The position numbers and the translations under genes were made by a program. Below, piece by piece: positions 25,354 to 38,562 of a stretch of DNA of 64,000 nucleotides; the first letter of the stretch is position 1; each line of letters opens with the position of its first letter. This DNA comes from Carallia brachiata (Eukaryota; Streptophyta; Magnoliopsida; Malpighiales; Rhizophoraceae), in NCBI GenBank assembly GCA_021464245.1, contig JADCRB010000036.1, positions 2,547,947-2,611,946 of the forward strand, read 5' to 3'. The notes below the pieces were generated by a model that saw nothing but the letters and a program-made list of their open reading frames with translations, made no database searches and was not told the DNA's origin.

Positions 25354-28300
25354 ATGGACTGGGATCTCTGGGATCCACCATCCGTTTCAGGTATATGTCT
25401 TTTCTATTCATTCCCTTTCCCCTGCCCTTGGCCCCCTCCCCCCAAAAAACCGCAAGCCGGTGTTTCAATTGGGATACTGGTTGATTCCATTACTTTTGCT
25501 CCCAGTTGCAGAGGAAGCTGATTGGCAATGCAACTTCTATTTTGGTCTTGGATTTGGTAGTTATCTGTGCTCCTGAACTTTCTACAATTGTTTCTACGTG
25601 GGTTTCTATGCATATGGGTCTTAAATATTTTTAAAACTTTTGCAGATGTTATGGAAGAAAATGAAAATGTTTTGAACGAGAAATGTTGTGTACATGTTCT
25701 GAGGATTTTGATAACTAAGGCTGATTCTGAAATTGACAAACTTGAGCAAGATTTGGTATTCCTGAAAAGTGAACTGGCTTGGATTGAAAAGGAAGAGTGG
25801 TCTGCAAGATGCCGTAATGCTTTGACAGAAAAGATTAATTACCTTGAGGTTTCAATCACAAGTTTGAGGACCAAGGACGAAAATGATATTGAAGTTCATT
25901 TACTGATGCATACACAACCTGCTGAAAGATTACATGACATATTGAAGGCTCTACTTCAAAAAGAATTTGACAAGAAACATGAACAGGTCTGTCTTTGGAA
26001 AACTTGGTATCGTTTCATGTATTTCTTGTTGTGATTCTGTTAGTTGACTTAATGAGCTGTTGTAGAAACCCTTAACAGCTTCGTATTAGCACGCATAGTC
26101 ATGTTCTTGCATGTGCCTGCAGACGCACGCGCACACGTTCGTTGCGTACTTTACATTTGACCTTTCCCCAAACCCTACAGTGTGTGGGAGCCTTGTACAC
26201 TAGGAACAGCATTTTTTTGTATGCATGTGTGCCTATGTGTTTTTATTCCTAGACTTTGTACTTCTAGACTCTGCAAATTGGGCTTCAAATAGCCATTTGT
26301 TTGTTAAAGTCTGTGTATGTTATTGATCCCTTCAGAAATCTATCTTTTATGTTCTCCTTTCGGGTTTTGTTTGTCTGACGTTTGCCATATGAGCTATGAT
26401 GTGATAATTTGTGTTCTTCCTCCTGCAATGAACATGCTATACCAACCTGCTAAGTGTTAACATCCAGAAGCCGTAACTCTTCTTGCTTCCAATTGTATTG
26501 TTGCACCAATTTTTCCAAAAGTATGGAGGGAAAGACTGAAATTTGAGTTTAAAGTCCAGGTTTTGTGTTCAACAAGTGGGGATCAATGGTTGCTGCACCA
26601 AGCTACAAACATTGAGTTGATTTTAGCGGTATTAGATTGTTATGATATTGTACAATACATGCATTTTTTTTACACTCCTGACACTGCTTGTCTTTTTCCA
26701 ACAAATTAAAATCTCTCTTTCTATGAAATAGAGTGGGAAAGAAAAAGGTGCAAAATTTGTCAGCCGCAAGAAATTCTGCAAATGAAGAATTGTGCTTAAG
26801 TATGCTTGTAAAGCATATTGTCCACTTGACTTCTTCCTGGGCTCCTTTGCTGACTTGCCAATCGGATCCCTTATTTTTCTATTAATTATAATAAATTTTA
26901 TTAATTATAGTTTATTAGTGCCCTTTGTTCAAGAGAACCTGAGGTATTGATCTGTTACCTATTCCTGCAAATGCTTAACATTGAACAGCAAGCTACTGTC
27001 ATCATCCAAGATTCTGGCCCAGTTTCTTTGAAACCAGTGGCTGGTCACTCCGAAGAGAAAAAGCTATCAATCAGCTTAGTCACTGTGAACGGGGAAGCTG
27101 GGGGACATGATATGATTCCAGGAGAGAAAATAGAAACTCAAGATTCATCTTCACAGTCTGCAGATAAGGGGAGTCCTAAAATGGAAATGGTAAATGTTGA
27201 AGTAGCTCTTTTTATCCTCTTGGGTTACATTTTGGTTTTTGAGAAAAACTATGAGGAAAAATTAATTTCACTTCCTTCTCATAAATAAGCCAATGAGTAA
27301 AATTTAACCACAAAATGATGGAGTTCGTTTTCTTAACAGAGTTGGCTTCATGATTCCAAGAACACCTGTACTAGAACCTTTAGGCACTTCAGACTCAAAA
27401 TTTTTTCATACAAAATTCTTTCTTGTAATTGATAAATTGGAGGAGGATAGGCTGGATGCGACATTAGATTTGAATGGGCTGTTATTTTTAGGACAAGGTA
27501 TGAGCACAAGTTAATTTGTCGCTATTTTCCCATAAGCCAGCAAGCAGAATGGCTCTCCAGATTTTCGTTTTCTCAACCCTGTTATAGACCTAAGAATAAT
27601 AAAATGGTGACTGAAATCAAAATTTGACCCCTGTTTACCATCTAGCTTTTGAGCATGTCATTCGTAAATTGGAGTTAGAGCCAATGATAGTTTTGCCATG
27701 TTTGCAATGCAGAGACAGATATGTAACATTAAGCAGTTATGTAGAATGCGTCCAGATCGAAATGGTGCAAATATTTTGATTTCTCTGATAGTGGATATTT
27801 GGTTCTTTCAGTTTGGAATTCTGACAGTCTGCTTGTTTAATTTCTTGGATATAATTTTTAACATCCCTATCCTGCAGCCTGAATTTGTACAGGGGGGAAA
27901 CAACAAAAGAAACTTTTATGAATTTTCTCTCGACAGAATTTCACATTTCAGTTTCATAATTTGTAGTCAAAATATTTTCATTTGTTGTCCTTGCAAACCA
28001 AAATGCTAGCATAATATTTAGCTCTGTACTCCTCTGCTGAAGCACGAACTCTTGAATCGTTTTTGCAGTGATGCAATGCTTCCCTTTCACTTTATGTGAG
28101 CTGCCCTTTGAACATTAATCAACCTCTGTATTTTTTTTTCTTTGACATTGAACAGTCTGCAGATATTATGGTGAGTGATTGTAATATGTATTCCATTGAG
28201 GATCCTTGGGAACTTACATCTGGGCACTCTAACGAGAAGAAACATTCAATCAATTCAGATTCAAAAATTGTAAGCAAGGAAAATGAAGACCAGAGCTCCA

Positions 28301-30052
28301 TATCTACATCAGCTGCAAACATAGGTTCAACTCTTGAGCCGGCAATGAAGGAAGCAGATCTTTGTGAAAAGGTTAAGGTCCAGGCAGCCCTCATATGTTT
28401 TTTAATACAGATTGGTAATCCATATTAGTGATTGGTCAATTTTTCCAGTATAGGAGGGCTGAAAACTCTATCAATAACAAATAGTAATGCAGCTGTACTT
28501 TGGTTAACTGATTTACATTCTGCAATGCAGTTGTTGGATCAAGTGGTCCTATTCTAATATCTCTGGGCATTGTTGCAGCTGATTTTACCTTTTTTTTATT
28601 CTAAGGTTCTTGCCTCATCCAATGAGAAGCCTGAGAACAGTGTTTTCCAAGAGTTGAGCTTAAATGTGAGTCAGAATGCAATTGACCACTTTAACAAGAT
28701 GAAAAAGTTGTGCAAGTCTGATATCAAAGTGAATGGACTAAAGGAGGTTAGGGAAAACCATTCTAGAACTGCAAGTAAAAGCAAAATAGCAACTTCTCTC
28801 TTCAAGCCTGAAGGTAAAGGGAATTCTCCAAGAACAGAAAAGGTACATGCCTATCTTTTAATTAGTATGATTTTTATTTTCACATCACAAATTGCACATA
28901 AAAACCTATCTGTTCGCAACACTCTATGCTGCATGAGTGCCTAAGATGCAATTCAGATTTTTTGTTTTTGTTGTACACGTTATTTTCATTTATTCTGATC
29001 TCCAATTGTCCACAACACATTTTCATTTGAGCAGCATGTCGATGCTGTCATGAAAAATTGTGAGTGCGGTACAGAGATGTGTAACTGCTGCTAAAGGGGG
29101 AAAGACTGATCCTTGCTTGGGTACTGTTATACAGGGAAAATGTAATGAGTCTGATACAGAGCAAAAACTTTGTGATTTCACTCTCAAAGTTTTGCAGAAA
29201 CGGATCATGAAAGAGACTAAACTTGCAGCAGTCAATGATAAAAAGATGGAAGGAAAAAGGAAAAATGCTCTACAAGTTGATAAGGTTGGACATGCTGGTC
29301 TTACTGACACAGAAAATTGTGCCTTGAATACACTTATAGAGCTGCATGATAATAAGGGGAAAACTGTCAGCAAGCAATGCCCGAATGAGGAGTTGAAAGC
29401 AATGCCAAAAGAAGTTAAAGCATCTGAAATTGCTGATGAAAAGGAGCCCAAGTTGAACATATACCTGAATTCACAGATGAAAAGGGCAAAAAGGAAAAGT
29501 CCACCAATTCTGCAAGAAATTGACTTCTGTACCTTGACAGTTCCAAATTCGTCTTCTATTTCCAACTGCAAGAAGCACCAGAATTCTGGACTCAACCTTC
29601 TAAATGACAGTGTCACTTGCCTTCTAAATGGGGAGAGTGAAATGAAAGTAGTGCGGCCTGGTGGACGTGATTGCAAGGCTAAAAAGCATGGTGTTACACC
29701 TGACAATCGACCAAAGTCGGTTTCACAGCCACAGAAGAAAAGAAAAAAGAGTGAAAATTTTCCAGCCAGCAGTAAGTTAGAAGGTTCAAGTATCCGATTG
29801 CTTTTCTTGGATTTGTTCAAAAACACAGCTGGTGGGGCAAGTAAGGATGACCCTTCGGCCGCCAAGACAAGCTCAAATTCTTTCTCTGATTTTGGGGTTC
29901 CTGTATCATTGGCTCCTTCTATGTCGGATTTGAAGGACTTGAAAGTGGTTGATCTGCGAGCCATTGCAAAGGAGCTCAAACTTTCCAAGTACCATAAGCT
30001 TGGCAAGAAAGCATTGCTTGAACTGTTAACCAGCCATGCTGGGAATTGTTAA
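25354..30052 (+). CDS. Coiled-coil protein with C-terminal SAP/Rho-N domain
   Basis: Probable nuclear protein; function unknown. Coding exons: 25354-25390, 25646-25986, 26989-27189, 28156-28371, 28606-28842 and 29075-30052, giving 669 residues. The start MDWDLWDPPSVSD is chosen because its exon ends one base into a codon completed exactly by the next exon, giving DVMEENENV. Residues about 30-95 are rich in heptad-like Leu/Ile/Glu/Lys (coiled coil). The middle is Ser/Lys/Glu-rich and low in order. QPQKKRKKSEN (about 560-570) looks like a nuclear signal. Residues about 628-665 (DLKVVDLRAIAKEL, then GKKALLELL) fit a SAP or Rho-N helix-extended-loop-helix, normally nucleic-acid binding. I recall an Arabidopsis gene called 'Rho termination factor' beside ACA4 (At2g41550), a likely ortholog. 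The last acceptor is the weak point: the better-looking site at 29034 leads to a stop after 19 codons. Confidence 0.8.
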
Positions 30053-30988
30053 ACTTCAAGTGTGCGCACATGCATCTGCCCATATACCCTCGCTAAATTT
30101 TTTCTTTTTTTTTTTAATCCATTGTCTTGGATGTGTCCATTGAACATTTTGGATGCCTTACAGAATTTAACTCCTCCAGTGGGTTTCTGTAACTCGCTGA
30201 AGTCTTAACTTTTATTACTCGCCGACCTCAAACTTGTGTAGATGATTAACTCAACAGAAAGTAGGTGAGAAGGAAAATGAGGCAAGTAGGGAAGAGGGTA
30301 ATCGAATATATAAGTCTATCTGTTGCCTATGGCCGAAAGGCATAAATATTTTGGCTGAACCAGCTTGGCCATAATAGTAGGCTATAGCAACGAGAAAGAC
30401 GAAAAAGAAATCGTTCCTTTGCCGGAAAAAGGGCACCCGAAAAAAATTGTGCAAAGGATGGCTAAATGTTTATCAAAAGTAAAACAGAAAAGGAAAAAGA
30501 GAATACAACAGCTAAAATGGAAGTAGGCAAGTAGCTGACTGCTAGTTAACTGGGTTTTCTGACGGTACTGGAAGTTCTCTTTTCATGCTATAGCCAACTT
30601 CCGTTGGCGTTCAATCATAACACGGCTCGTAGGCAGTGTTCGCTTCATTCAATGTGTTTTTATTTTTATAGTTTTTCACTCTATACCCAAAAAAAAAAAA
30701 AAAGGTCACGGTACCTTTGATTAGTGAGAGACTTTAGATTTGTTATCTCATCTTTGATTCTCGGGAAAAGCACCAATTGATGTGGAGGGGTTCTCAGGCA
30801 TAAAAAAGTTGACCATTTTCAGTGCAAATAAAAAATGCAAAGATGTATTGCTTAAGCTGTTAAGCATCAAAGTTGGCATTAACCCAACCCTTTGGACAAG
30901 TCCATCAATCCCCTCTGAGTATTTCTATGAATAAACCTCTTTTTTTTTTTGAACAAAATATGAATAAATATTACATGTTATTTTCAGT
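30053..30988. other. Convergent 3' ends of the SAP gene and the small coiled-coil gene
   Basis: The two genes are transcribed towards each other across this stretch. It contains their 3' UTRs, two A-rich runs and no further coding region that I can support. Confidence 0.6.
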
Positions 30989-33608
30989 TCACAATCGCAG
31001 CTCCTCCAGCTTTGAAATGGTACGTGCACTGCCCTCTGAATCACCTGAACAAAAAACCAAAGAGATTACAATGTATTGAGCTCATCAAGTTGGCAGGAAA
31101 CGCAATGCTCCATTGCCTTGAACAAGCTATCGCAACTACGTAAATTGAACATCAATGGACATAAAAAGTTATCAGTTTTCAACCTCGTTCAGACTCAATT
31201 ATCTGACATTATTCAATACATGATATTACATTGAAATACTGCATGTAAACCTACTATTAGATCCCAGAAGATCAGCCTTATGAGGCCTGCACTAAATCAT
31301 ATGCATACATGCATGGGCATATGGCATATTCATTAAGTTCCCCTACGTTGTAACTGGAGAAATCTGGGTGAATAGTTGATTTATCTGCAATATTGGGTTC
31401 ATCAGTCATTACTACAACCATTCCCCTATTACGTTAGTGTTTATCGCCCATATGTTCATGTTGTATTGTTGCCTTCTAGTTGTTTGCGGTTTTGTAAAAT
31501 AGTGAAGAAGGCACATGCAAGTTCAAACAAACGGGAACTTCTTGAAAGAATATGAGGATAAACATCTCTCCCATAAACTAAAGTTTAGCTTTCTGTAGAA
31601 ACACTAAAGCTTGACCAAGCCAAATTTCCCAGAAAAGTTCCAAATATGGTTGTTAACAAAGAGAAAACTAATGAGGGTATTACCTGTCAAGTTTTCAAAC
31701 TTGGCTTCACCCTCCCTTATGGCCCTTACAAGATGAATAACACGATACTGGAGCTTTGCATTTTCCATAGCAAGCTTCTCAGCCTGAAATCACAAGTAAA
31801 GACAATGTAGTTTACATTTGTAAGGAACAATGCCAAACAGAGCTATGCACTACCTTAACTTGCTCTGAAGCAAGCTCCGCATTTGCAAATTCTAACTTTG
31901 ACTGAAGTTCGCGTATGGTATTCAAAAGTTCCTCATTGCCAACATCTGTGTGAGCATCCAACATTTCATTAGAAAGCAGGTTATTTTTCCATAGCAAGTA
32001 ACAATATCAAGTAAAAACAGGACCTTCAACTTGCCTTTTTTGCTTCCAAGGGCAACCTCAAGCCTTGACAAACGTTTCTAAAACATATACAAAAGACAAA
32101 TAAGAAAATGCAAATTCCAATTGTGCAAAAGCTGATATTTGACTTATTGATAATCTTATTGCACAATATTGTTTGTCTAAGGAACAATAATAAGCATTTA
32201 ACAAATCAAATAACCATATGAAAATCATAAACTTTTCCAGGAAAATTGGGATTCACTGTCAAAGCATATGAACAACTTTTCCATGAAAAGCCATATGTAC
32301 GAAGTCTTACTCTTACTTTTACAAAGAGAGTGTTTTCCCTACTCGAACCAATCACAACAGAGTAACTTTACTGTTACACCAACGATCGCCCTTCAGATCA
32401 AAGTCATAATGCATCCATGACTAATACTACACATAAAGATTTTCTTCCTCATGTGGATTAACTTGCTTGCACCGCAAAGAAAGGCTCTAGGTAGATAAAA
32501 ATGCTGAAAGAATTGCAAAGAAGGGGTCTTGTTTCGACACATATTGGGGCGCATGAAAAGAAGCATTTCCACTGGTCAAAGTATCGACCAAAAATTTAAA
32601 CGATCAAGTGGTGAAACCTGTACATATTATACACACACCATACAAGGATTTTGTTTCTCACACTGAAAGTTTATACTTCTAAAAGTACTCCGTGACACAT
32701 ATTAGGATTGACTGGCACACAGCACAAGCAAACTTGAACTAACTGACCCAACATTCAAGACCACCATTAGCACACGACCGAACTAAAATGATGTCAACCA
32801 TGAATGTGGCTGAACTGAATGGCCAAGAACTTGTGGGGGTGAGCCAACGTCGATGCTGTATTACGAAACCTCAAATTCAATCAAAAAATTTGATTATTGA
32901 GTTGTAAAAACTCACAGACACTATAAACCATGTTGAGATGTTAATCAACATGGGAGTTTATTCTCTTAATACTATCCAAGTCAAACCAGAGCTCTATTGT
33001 CCTGCCTCGCCACCATACGCGAAAAAGAATTATCATCAATTTTCCATTCTTTGGAACTAAAACCTCCCAAAGCCAAGAGCCAGTTGAGCATAATAAACAA
33101 ATGGATTTACAAAGAATTGTTGCTCTTCTCAAGAAACCTACAGAACTGATGCTAAAACTAACTACAGCTTTCATTCTCTGTCTATAATATTTATACTTGC
33201 AACAGAAATAAAGGAACTAAGAAGGAAAAAAAAAAAAAACAATCTTTTGAGAACCCACGTTCGTCAGCAATCCCCTAATCCTCAATAGCCTAAATATCAT
33301 GGCCACGGAGCCAATAGCTTACGTAAACAATATTTTTGCACCCCCAAATGCATCAAAAGCGCAGAAAATTCGCATTTTCCACTGGAAAAAGAAAAAGAAC
33401 CCAAAAAAAAAAATCTTTACAATTACAAACATGAATTAGACAGACAAAAAAACCTTCCAACCAACGACTAACAGACATAAACAAATGATACCAAAGTACC
33501 GTTGTTCTGTCTTGTTTGGGGAGTGGGTAGGGAAATTGGGAAACAGACCTCAGCTTCTGAAGCTCTTTCGTAGAAGGGTTTAAGGACCTCAGCAGCTTCC
33601 ATTGCCAT
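30989..33608 (-). CDS. Small coiled-coil protein, 116 residues, unknown function
   Basis: Read on the minus strand, exons are 33608-33549, 32077-32035, 31945-31854, 31783-31684 and 31044-30989 (TGA), with every phase consistent. The protein begins MAMEAAEVLKPFYERASEAE. It is strongly charged and helical almost throughout, with Leu/Ala heptads from about residue 38 to 95 (for example LQSKLEFANAELASEQVKAE), so it should form a coiled coil. There is no signal peptide or membrane segment. The second intron is a GC-AG intron: the exon ends AAAAAAG and is followed by GCAAGT, the known GC-donor consensus, and only this choice gives the smooth join SKKDVGNEELL. I do not recognise a named family, though the conserved-looking helix suggests a plant-wide small protein. 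The downstream neighbour on the same strand is a separate gene. Confidence 0.8.
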
Positions 33609-33734
33609 TGCAAAATCAGGCTTTACTCTTTTTCCTTTTCCGGTTTTTCCTGTTCTCTTTGTAGAGGTTTTTTTTTTTTAGCCAGGAGAGAAGGTACGGA
33701 CAAGACAAACATAATAAACCCAGTATTTTACTCT

Positions 33735-33755
33735 TGGGCTTAGCCCATTGGCCCA
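33735..33755 (-). promoter_or_regulatory. Cluster of three site II (TGGGCY) motifs
   Basis: TGGGCT at 33735-33740, its complement AGCCCA at 33742-33747 and GGCCCA (TGGGCC on the other strand) at 33750-33755 lie about 130 bases upstream of the small coiled-coil gene's start codon. Site II elements bind TCP factors and are frequent in promoters of plant housekeeping and ribosome-related genes. Confidence 0.5.
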
Positions 33756-35138
33756 GGACAGCCCCGGGCACAGGCTGCCCTAGGTTACAAGAGTTGTCAC
33801 CCAACAAGAGTTATGAGATTTATTGAATAACATTTTTTAGGATTATAAACTTTATTTTAGTCTTAAATTTTTTTTGGGATATTTTTAATCTCATAACAGA
33901 ATTCTCAAATACAACTAAAAAATGAAATACACTGTTAAAAAAAGCAGAATACCCTTCAAACAATGTATTTCTCTTTTTAAGAACTATCTAACAAAATCTT
34001 TTTTTTAACAGTGAAATTCATTTTTTTTAGTTGTATTTATGTATTCTATTGGGTCACATACAGTTTGTTTTTTTTTTTTTTTACATTTTGACCTAATTCT
34101 GTTCAAGTTAGGACTTGATTAGAAATAAAACCATAGTTACAGGACTAAAGTCAACATAAAAAGAAATTATAAGACTAGATTGAAAAAATCTTAAAACGTT
34201 TAAGATTAAAATGAAACTTATTCCTCTTTTTAGGGATACTTTAATGATTAAAAATTCAAATATTATCAACCAAAAAAAATTTAAATATTAGTTTTCGTCG
34301 TACAAAGTTCTAATCTCAATAAATGAGTGTAAAAAGTTATTCTTATTATATAATTTACAATCTACTAAAATTAAAAAAATTTACTTATGAATGAATAAAT
34401 TTAATGATTTTTTTGTAGATAAAAATATATAGAGACCCACCCAATAAGCAATGGACGTCGAAAAGAAATATTTAAATCTCTGTGAGTGGACAAAGGCATT
34501 GTCTTATCTGCAAATTTCATACAATCAATAGGAATAGGTTGCTAAGAGAAACATATTGTCGTAGAAGAAGATCCTTCGGCGACAAAGAAATATTTGTACT
34601 TTTGGCGTTGGTGGTTGAACCAACAAGTAACTTTCTGAATGCTATGAATTTAACACATTTTAGACATAAACTTATATTGATTACGAATACGTACTTATGG
34701 TCATATCATTAATTACCGTTACAGTGGAAGAAGATACAAAAGCTCACAATTCAAAATATAGTGCATTAAATTTTCGAAAAGAATTCTTAAAAAAAAAAAA
34801 ACCCAGATAGTGGAAGAAGATTAAAGAATAATAATAATAATACAAGTTGATGTTTGTAGGTCACCAACCCTTCTACATGAAGCCCTTTTTGTTCCAAAAC
34901 TGGATAGGTCAAAGTAAAATTATTGACCAGCACATGCTTTTTCTTTCAATCCATCCTCACAAAACTTGAATGCAAAGATAAAGTCACTCAACTATTTGCC
35001 CAATGACATTTCGCAACCCAGTATTCATTATAGAAGAACCATCATATATTGTAGTAAACAATGTTCATTGATTCAGTTTCTAGCTTGCATATCATTGTCA
35101 AGTTATTGGTGACCACCATTGCTACAAATGCAGGCTGA
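33756..35138. other. Spacer between two minus-strand genes
   Basis: AT-rich DNA holding the distal promoter of the small coiled-coil gene and the 3' UTR of the glycerol-3-phosphate dehydrogenase. No coding region, RNA gene or clear repeat was found. Confidence 0.5.
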
Positions 35139-38100
35139 TCAAGGCTGACCAAGGAGAGAAGGCCTGTAGAAAGCATGGCTTTGTGCAATCTCAATGCGCT
35201 CTCGGGGATCGTTCAAGGTCTCATCCCTCAGTGCTTGAAGTATAGCTTGCGATGACTCTTCCCTGAATAACCAAGATCAAGTTACAAACAGAAAGATCAG
35301 ATTGATTGGTAGTACATACGGACTCCAGTATTACGAGGAACAAGTGAATGTCAGCATAATGCATGGCATTGTAAAATGAGCACAATGATATGCAAAAATT
35401 AAGGCAACATCCTTCATGTATGACCTGTAATAGACAGATCGTTTCTTGATTGCATCAAGTATTTTGAAACATGTTGATCAAACTCATTTTGTGCTATACA
35501 GAAATGTTCTGCCAAATTGGGTGCTTACCTTGTTATTAATATTTTGTATAGTGTTTTCAAGATGGGGCAGAGCTCAACTGGTGCAACAGGCTTCTTCTCA
35601 CCTGGGTGCAATACACTCAAGCTTGCCTGGCTCAGCAGCTCATAGAATGCTTCAACCGCAGAGACACCCTGCAACAAAGAAAAGCAGTCAGAAATGATGT
35701 TTGGCTAGACTGAAGTTGTGGTCTAAACCCCAATTTGGACATTGCAATTTGCAGTAGGGATAAGAAATCAATGTTCCCCTGATCTCTTCTTTGACACAGA
35801 AAACATCAGTAGTTTCATGAACTTTCCTCCTTTAACTTGGTCGGTTACTCCTTTAAAGGGCTGCATTTTCAATGATCTCCAATAGTCGAGCATTTTCTAT
35901 ATGGAGAGACTCTTTAATCTGTGAATTCATTGTATTCGCACAAACATCATGACGTAAGTGTGCAGATACAACCGCCACGACAACCTCAGACTATTGATTA
36001 GAGTTTCTAGCTAGGCAACTAGGATTCAACCCAGAATCCTGCTTTGGCATCACATTTGGCGGGCTGACTAAGAAAATTAAGAACAGTTGCTATTCAGAAA
36101 ATGAAGTATACCATGACAGTATCATTTTCTGCCTCCTAAAGGATCCATCATTGGATAAAAACTTTTAATGAGTCTGGAAGGCTGGTTAACTTCCTTCCAT
36201 ACACACAAGTCATTCTACAGTCAAAATGGGGACCAATTGTGTCAGCAAATCTTCCAATTAAATAAACAAACATCATTTACCTGAATCATTCCTTTTCCAC
36301 TGATGCTATCGCCCATATCCCGACTAAGTTCTCCCTTGGCTAACATGTGGCCGTACCATGCATTCCGACCTTTCAACAAGGTTACGTATGTGTCTGCCAG
36401 CAAAGGACCTGCAAGCTTCTCAGGTTCTTCTGCCAATAAATGAGTAATGAATATCATCTCTGATGTACAATGTGCGAAGTAAACAGATTTGCTGGTTGCA
36501 CTTTCATTAGTAAGGGCAGCTACCATTCCTGGAAGAATAAAATTGAATGTGAGTATGCAGATTCTGGAGAATTATACAAGCATGTATTATTGATAAAATA
36601 TTTTCTTCCAAAGGCTCATGCATTTTTCGACTCTTGAATATCTGAAATCCCAGTAATATGAAGATTTAGCGTTACCAGTCACTACTATGCCACACTTCTC
36701 TCTTGGAAACTCTACATTTTTACATAGTTCACTAGAATCATTTTTTATTCATTATAGAAACCAAGGACATCATTGCAACTTTCACAATATGATCGGAAGG
36801 TGCAACTCCCAATTATAAAATGTTGCGTGTCCAAATATTTTCCCTTGATAGTCTGTAAAATCAAATCAATCTAAACTCCAAAGCATGCCCTGACCAGCAT
36901 AATGCTCAATTGTTTCTGTGGAACTTGTATACCAAGTAGGATAAGTCTAAAGCAAATCCTTTTTTTTGAAAATTTTTTTTATTTTTAAGCCTAAAGCGAT
37001 TCTGTTCTCTGATAGTTCCACCTAATCTAAGTATAGCGCAGCGTCTGCTATTTGAATGTTTGAGCAAGAACAAAGGAAAACTAACCTGCTCCTATTGCAT
37101 AGACATTCTTCAGGCCACCCATGACTTCATGAGTGACAAGGTCACTGTTGTCCCATACGATAAAATGGGGTTGCCTTAAAAATTTTGCAAGAGGCTTTCT
37201 CCACTTTTCATATCCACATATTCGAGCATTAGCGTATTCCTTGTTATATATTTCAGAAGCAATATTTGGTCCTCCGAGGTAAAGTATATTCTCCATGCTT
37301 ACTCCAGCTGGTAGACAAAATTCATTAAGGAAAGACAAGGTGAGAGTTTAACAAACCGTAGAAAGCAACAGAAAAGAAAATTATGCAGATAAAAGGGGAA
37401 ATTAACGTTCAAGTCCATCCATTGTGGACTTAAAAGAACAAAATATGAACTGCCAATTACACATATGGCTTCAGGGATGTATACTTTTAGACAAAAGTTG
37501 TCTTTCATTTTTGCAGCAAATGATATTCTGCAGGTAATTTCTTAGCATTGTCATTGTCAACAGCATGCCGCATTGCAGGAATTGTTGCTCTTTGATAGGG
37601 ATATAATTTCTCATAAACTGAGCCGCATCAAACAGACACCAAGGAGACAACACCAAAGAGGCATGCAAGATCGCCAGCTATTTACAATAAAGCTACTGAA
37701 AATTGTTCTCTGTTTTGCGCAAAAGCAATCTAGTACAGCTTTTGACCAATGTAATTGAAATCAATCTAGCAAGAATAAGGCAATTACGAGATGCAACAGA
37801 TTAATACAACTAATTTTTGCCTTTCTAGATACATTAGTTTGTCAGCTGAAAACATTTTTAAGTAGGCCGCTCACATGATCAGAAATGAGGGTGAGGAAAA
37901 CACTTACTTGCTCTATTGATCATTTGAGTGGGAGTGATAATACGGGGAACGGGTTGCAATGCAGCCTCTATACCCTTTGCTAAAGAGATGATGATAGGCA
38001 TTGTGATTCTCTCCTTCCAATAGCGGCTGATCTCTTCAAACACCTCTCGCGTTTCAGTTGAAGGTAAGCCATTCACTACGATGTCAGCATCCCATACAGC

Positions 38101-38562
38101 CTCTTGCAAGTTAGTGACAACCTTCAGGGGACAAAGCGGCGTCTCAATCATGTTCAAGCAAAACCCATCTTTCAAAATCTCATCCGCAAAAAGAGTCCGA
38201 TCACCTAACCTTGCCTCAACGTATTTCAAATACGCGCAGCGGCGGATCAACCTTCTCAATACATCATCTCTCGAATTGATCACTTCAAAAAGATGTTCCG
38301 CCGTGGCTTTATCAACACTTCTTCCAGGCCTCCTCCATATTCTGATTTGAACCTTGTCGCGGAATTGACCATAATTGTCTTGCAGCAAAGCTGCAAAAAC
38401 ACTTCCCCAAGCACCTGCCCCAACACCAACTATCCTTAGAGGGTCACCATCAGCTTTTCCAATAAGTTGTCGAAGCTCATCAAGCTTCTCTTCCTGGCCA
38501 TTAAAATTCTGACTAGGCAACCCATTGTTGTGAAGAATTGTTGGGTCAATATTTCCAACCAT
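35139..38562 (-). CDS. GPDHC1: Cytosolic NAD-dependent glycerol-3-phosphate dehydrogenase (GPDHC1 type)
   Basis: It interconverts dihydroxyacetone phosphate and glycerol-3-phosphate with NAD(H), feeding glycerolipid synthesis and a cytosol-mitochondrion redox shuttle. Minus-strand exons: 38562-37908, 37307-37086, 36528-36281, 35668-35529 and 35262-35139 (TGA). All are GT-AG with phases 1, 1, 0 and 2, giving 462 residues, the same length I recall for Arabidopsis GPDHC1. The Rossmann glycine motif [10 protein letters not shown] is at about residues 45-54. A long insertion with [20 protein letters not shown] follows, typical of the plant cytosolic form. The C-terminal domain has the conserved [12 protein letters not shown] with the expected active-site lysine (Lys285), and NARICG before it. 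There is no transit peptide. The frame stays open upstream, but relatives start at the MVG used here. The exon 1 to 2 join gives INRATGVSMEN, as in relatives. Confidence 0.95.

Noticed and set aside
25646..25675. Possible upstream ATG and short overlapping frame just before MEENEN
   Set aside because: The exon at 25354-25390 joins this exon in phase and gives an earlier ATG, so this ATG is internal and out of frame.
29023..30006. 327-residue open frame on the minus strand opposite the last SAP-gene exon
   Set aside because: It is antisense to an exon with clear domain content and has no recognisable motif; a shadow of + strand codon bias.
38081..38350. 89-residue + strand frame inside the GPDH gene
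   Set aside because: Antisense to GPDH exon 1, with no independent support.
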